Positions 62,571 through 64,000 of a DNA stretch of 64,000 bases are shown here, in pieces. Each line of letters opens with the position of its first letter. Position 1 is the first letter of the stretch. The DNA comes from Megaustenia siamemsis (Eukaryota; Mollusca; Gastropoda; Stylommatophora; Ariophantidae). The notes below the pieces were generated by a model that saw only the letters and a list, made by a program, of their open reading frames with translations, had not been told where the DNA came from and made no database searches. Location of the stretch: positions 103,770,564 through 103,834,563 of the forward strand of contig JAVIAB010000092.1 in assembly GCA_032433765.1 (NCBI GenBank). Reading direction: 5' to 3'. A program made the position numbers and the translations under genes.

Positions 62571-62978
62571 CAAGTACCATGCCTGCTGTGGTAGATGATC
62601 ATGTCTCTCCACAACTTTCAATCACAACAGTTATTTATCATTTCTGTTGTTGACCTTCTGCCAAGCCATTATCTTAAGCTGTCTGATATCTCTTCGTCCC
62701 TCATTTTTTCCCAGTGGTTCTCTTCTCATTACTTGGCCAAAAAATGATGATTGTTTCTTCCTAATATTGGAAATTAGTTCTCTTTTTGCTTTGGCTGCTT
62801 TCATTACGTTTTCATTACTCTTCCTAGCTGCCCATAGTATTCTCAACATTCTTCCGTAAAATCACATTTCTACAGCCTTCAGTGATTTTCTTGTCTATTG
62901 TTATATTGTCCATGATTCACATCCATATGTTAAGACTGGCTCTACATAATATTTAAGAACTCTTTTTCTTGTTTCTTT
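62571..62978 (-). mobile_element. LINE family D 3' end (B copy)
   Basis: Counterpart of 15065-15472. The frame RILWAARKSNENVMKAAKAK is better kept than in A. Confidence 0.8.
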
Positions 62979-63110
62979 TCTATCTATCTATCTATTGACC
63001 TTTCGAGCCGTAACCGGCCCATAGGGCGTAGACCAAGATACACCTTCTCCTATATGAATTTTTTGTTCTAGCAGTTTTCTTTAAAGATATTTTATCAATT
63101 GTTTCTTTTG
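62979..63110 (-). mobile_element. LINE family B 3' terminal piece
   Basis: tctatctatctatctattga, then cctttcgagccgtaaccggc ... cttctcctatatgaattttt ... tctttaaagatattttatca. This matches the 3' end at 16397-16500 and at 63951-64000. In copy A the same spot is reduced to remnants. Confidence 0.85.
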
Positions 63111-63593
63111 GATTGTATGAAATAATAATTCACCAGTCAATCAACAAAAGTAGAAAAAATCTGTGGAAAGCGAATGCCAGTTTCACTTAAAGCACAGAGG
63201 AATAGAAAAAAAAAGAAACCGATGAATTGAATTTAAGATAAAAATAGACGTAGGGAAAAGATGAACAGTTGAAAACTATTATGTCAGCCAGGTTAACTTG
63301 AAAACTAAGTATAGGAACAATGAACAAAAAAAGTGTAATGAGAACACGGTGTGTTTTGTGACAAACACAAGAACTGTTTTGTACTGAATAGTTTTACACA
63401 ATCTCAGTTAAGTCAAAAGGTAACGAATGAACATTGCTATAATCACTTTTAGAAATTCTCTGTTTAGGATATACCATTTATCTAGCAGCTTCAACCAATG
63501 CAAAGTTATCGCGTACTTCCTTACGGTACACATAATACATGACTACAGAGAAGAATCAAATACTGGATAGAACATCCTAATACAAAATGAATG
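63111..63593. other. A-rich, no gene recognised
   Basis: Counterpart of 15546-16041. Confidence 0.5.

Positions 63594-63624
<31 letters not shown>
63594..63624 (+). repeat. (AC)n microsatellite (B copy)
   Basis: About 15 AC units. Confidence 0.95.
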
Positions 63625-63626
<2 letters not shown>

Positions 63627-63689
63627 AGTTGTCAATGATAAAACTACTATTAGTACTATCTTTATGGCGCTTATTCCATTTTCTGTGAA

Positions 63690-63930
63690 AAAAAAAACTA
63701 GGGATAATTCCTGCCGGAGAGTATAAAGAAACAGCAGATTACATGGTTTGGCCACGTGATAAGGCAGAAAGATTAAAACACAGCACAACGAGTCTTCAAC
63801 AAACATTGCGAGAACACCAGATCGATGGGTAAGCCACGAAAAATATGGATTGATGGAGTATTAGAAACACTAGGAAACATAACAGCAGGATATGCCAACA
63901 GAAGAGCAAAAGACCGCAAATTATGTCTTA
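63690..63930 (+). mobile_element. LINE family C 3' end (B copy)
   Basis: Counterpart of 16136-16380. Confidence 0.75.
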
Positions 63931-63950
63931 ATATAAGATTTTATTATTAT

Positions 63951-64000
63951 CTATCTATTGACCTTTCGAGCCGTAACCGGCCCATAGGGCGTAGACCAAG
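63951..64000 (-). mobile_element. LINE family B 3' end, cut by window edge
   Basis: ctatctattgacctttcgag, then ccgtaaccggcccatagggc. Preceded by the same ttattattat target as in copy A, so the LINE B insertion is inside the duplicated unit. Confidence 0.88.

Overview
The window reads as intergenic, repeat-dense DNA from an animal nuclear genome. It is AT-rich and full of TA, CT, AC and GACA microsatellites. It is packed with broken non-LTR retrotransposons (LINEs), tRNA-derived SINEs and Tc1/mariner-type DNA transposons. Nothing resembles bacterial operons, phage, CRISPR or organelle genes, and I could not recognise a single intact host gene on either strand. The mix of several RTE-like LINE families with GAT-repeat tails, RNase H-bearing I-like LINEs, A-tailed tRNA SINEs and long GACA tracts would fit a mollusc such as a gastropod. 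That taxon guess is inference only and of low confidence.

Layout. Positions 1-16440 (copy A) and 47494-64000 (copy B) are the same sequence in direct orientation, nearly identical base for base. Both copies meet a window edge, so the true ends of the duplication are not visible. Each copy holds, in order: a SINE (349-608 in A); an RNase H relic; a GC-richer block; an ~880-bp perfect GACA tract fused to the endonuclease half of an RTE-like LINE; a second SINE type; a LINE 3' end; a 1.8-kb LINE reverse-transcriptase copy with its own target-site duplication (TSD); three more SINEs; an I-like LINE with RT and RNase H; and further LINE 3' ends, closing with the start of another LINE (16397-18417).

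The unique middle (about 16.4-47.5 kb) contains: a LINE inserted into a LINE with both TSDs readable (19616-20426); a 113-bp minisatellite (21400-21985); an I-like LINE carrying a nested SINE (23790-25450); a 2.57-kb DDE transposon with ~111-115-bp terminal inverted repeats (25684-28252); an internally deleted mariner relic (28522-28845); a ~45-bp minisatellite (31665-32545); more LINE 3' ends and SINEs, one of them a head-to-head hybrid (36831-37100); a nearly intact mariner-like element with a single internal stop (42261-43670); a 25-bp satellite (44597-45502); and a short deletion derivative of that mariner (47174-47483).

LINE families are labelled locally A to H for cross-reference. These labels are mine, not database names. 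There is no cooperating gene set: the relationships here are parasitic and nested. Autonomous LINEs supply RT and endonuclease, SINEs depend on such machinery, and short inverted-repeat elements depend on the mariner transposase. The most informative material is the insertion chronology, the duplication and the tandem arrays. I did not find a convincing new biological system.
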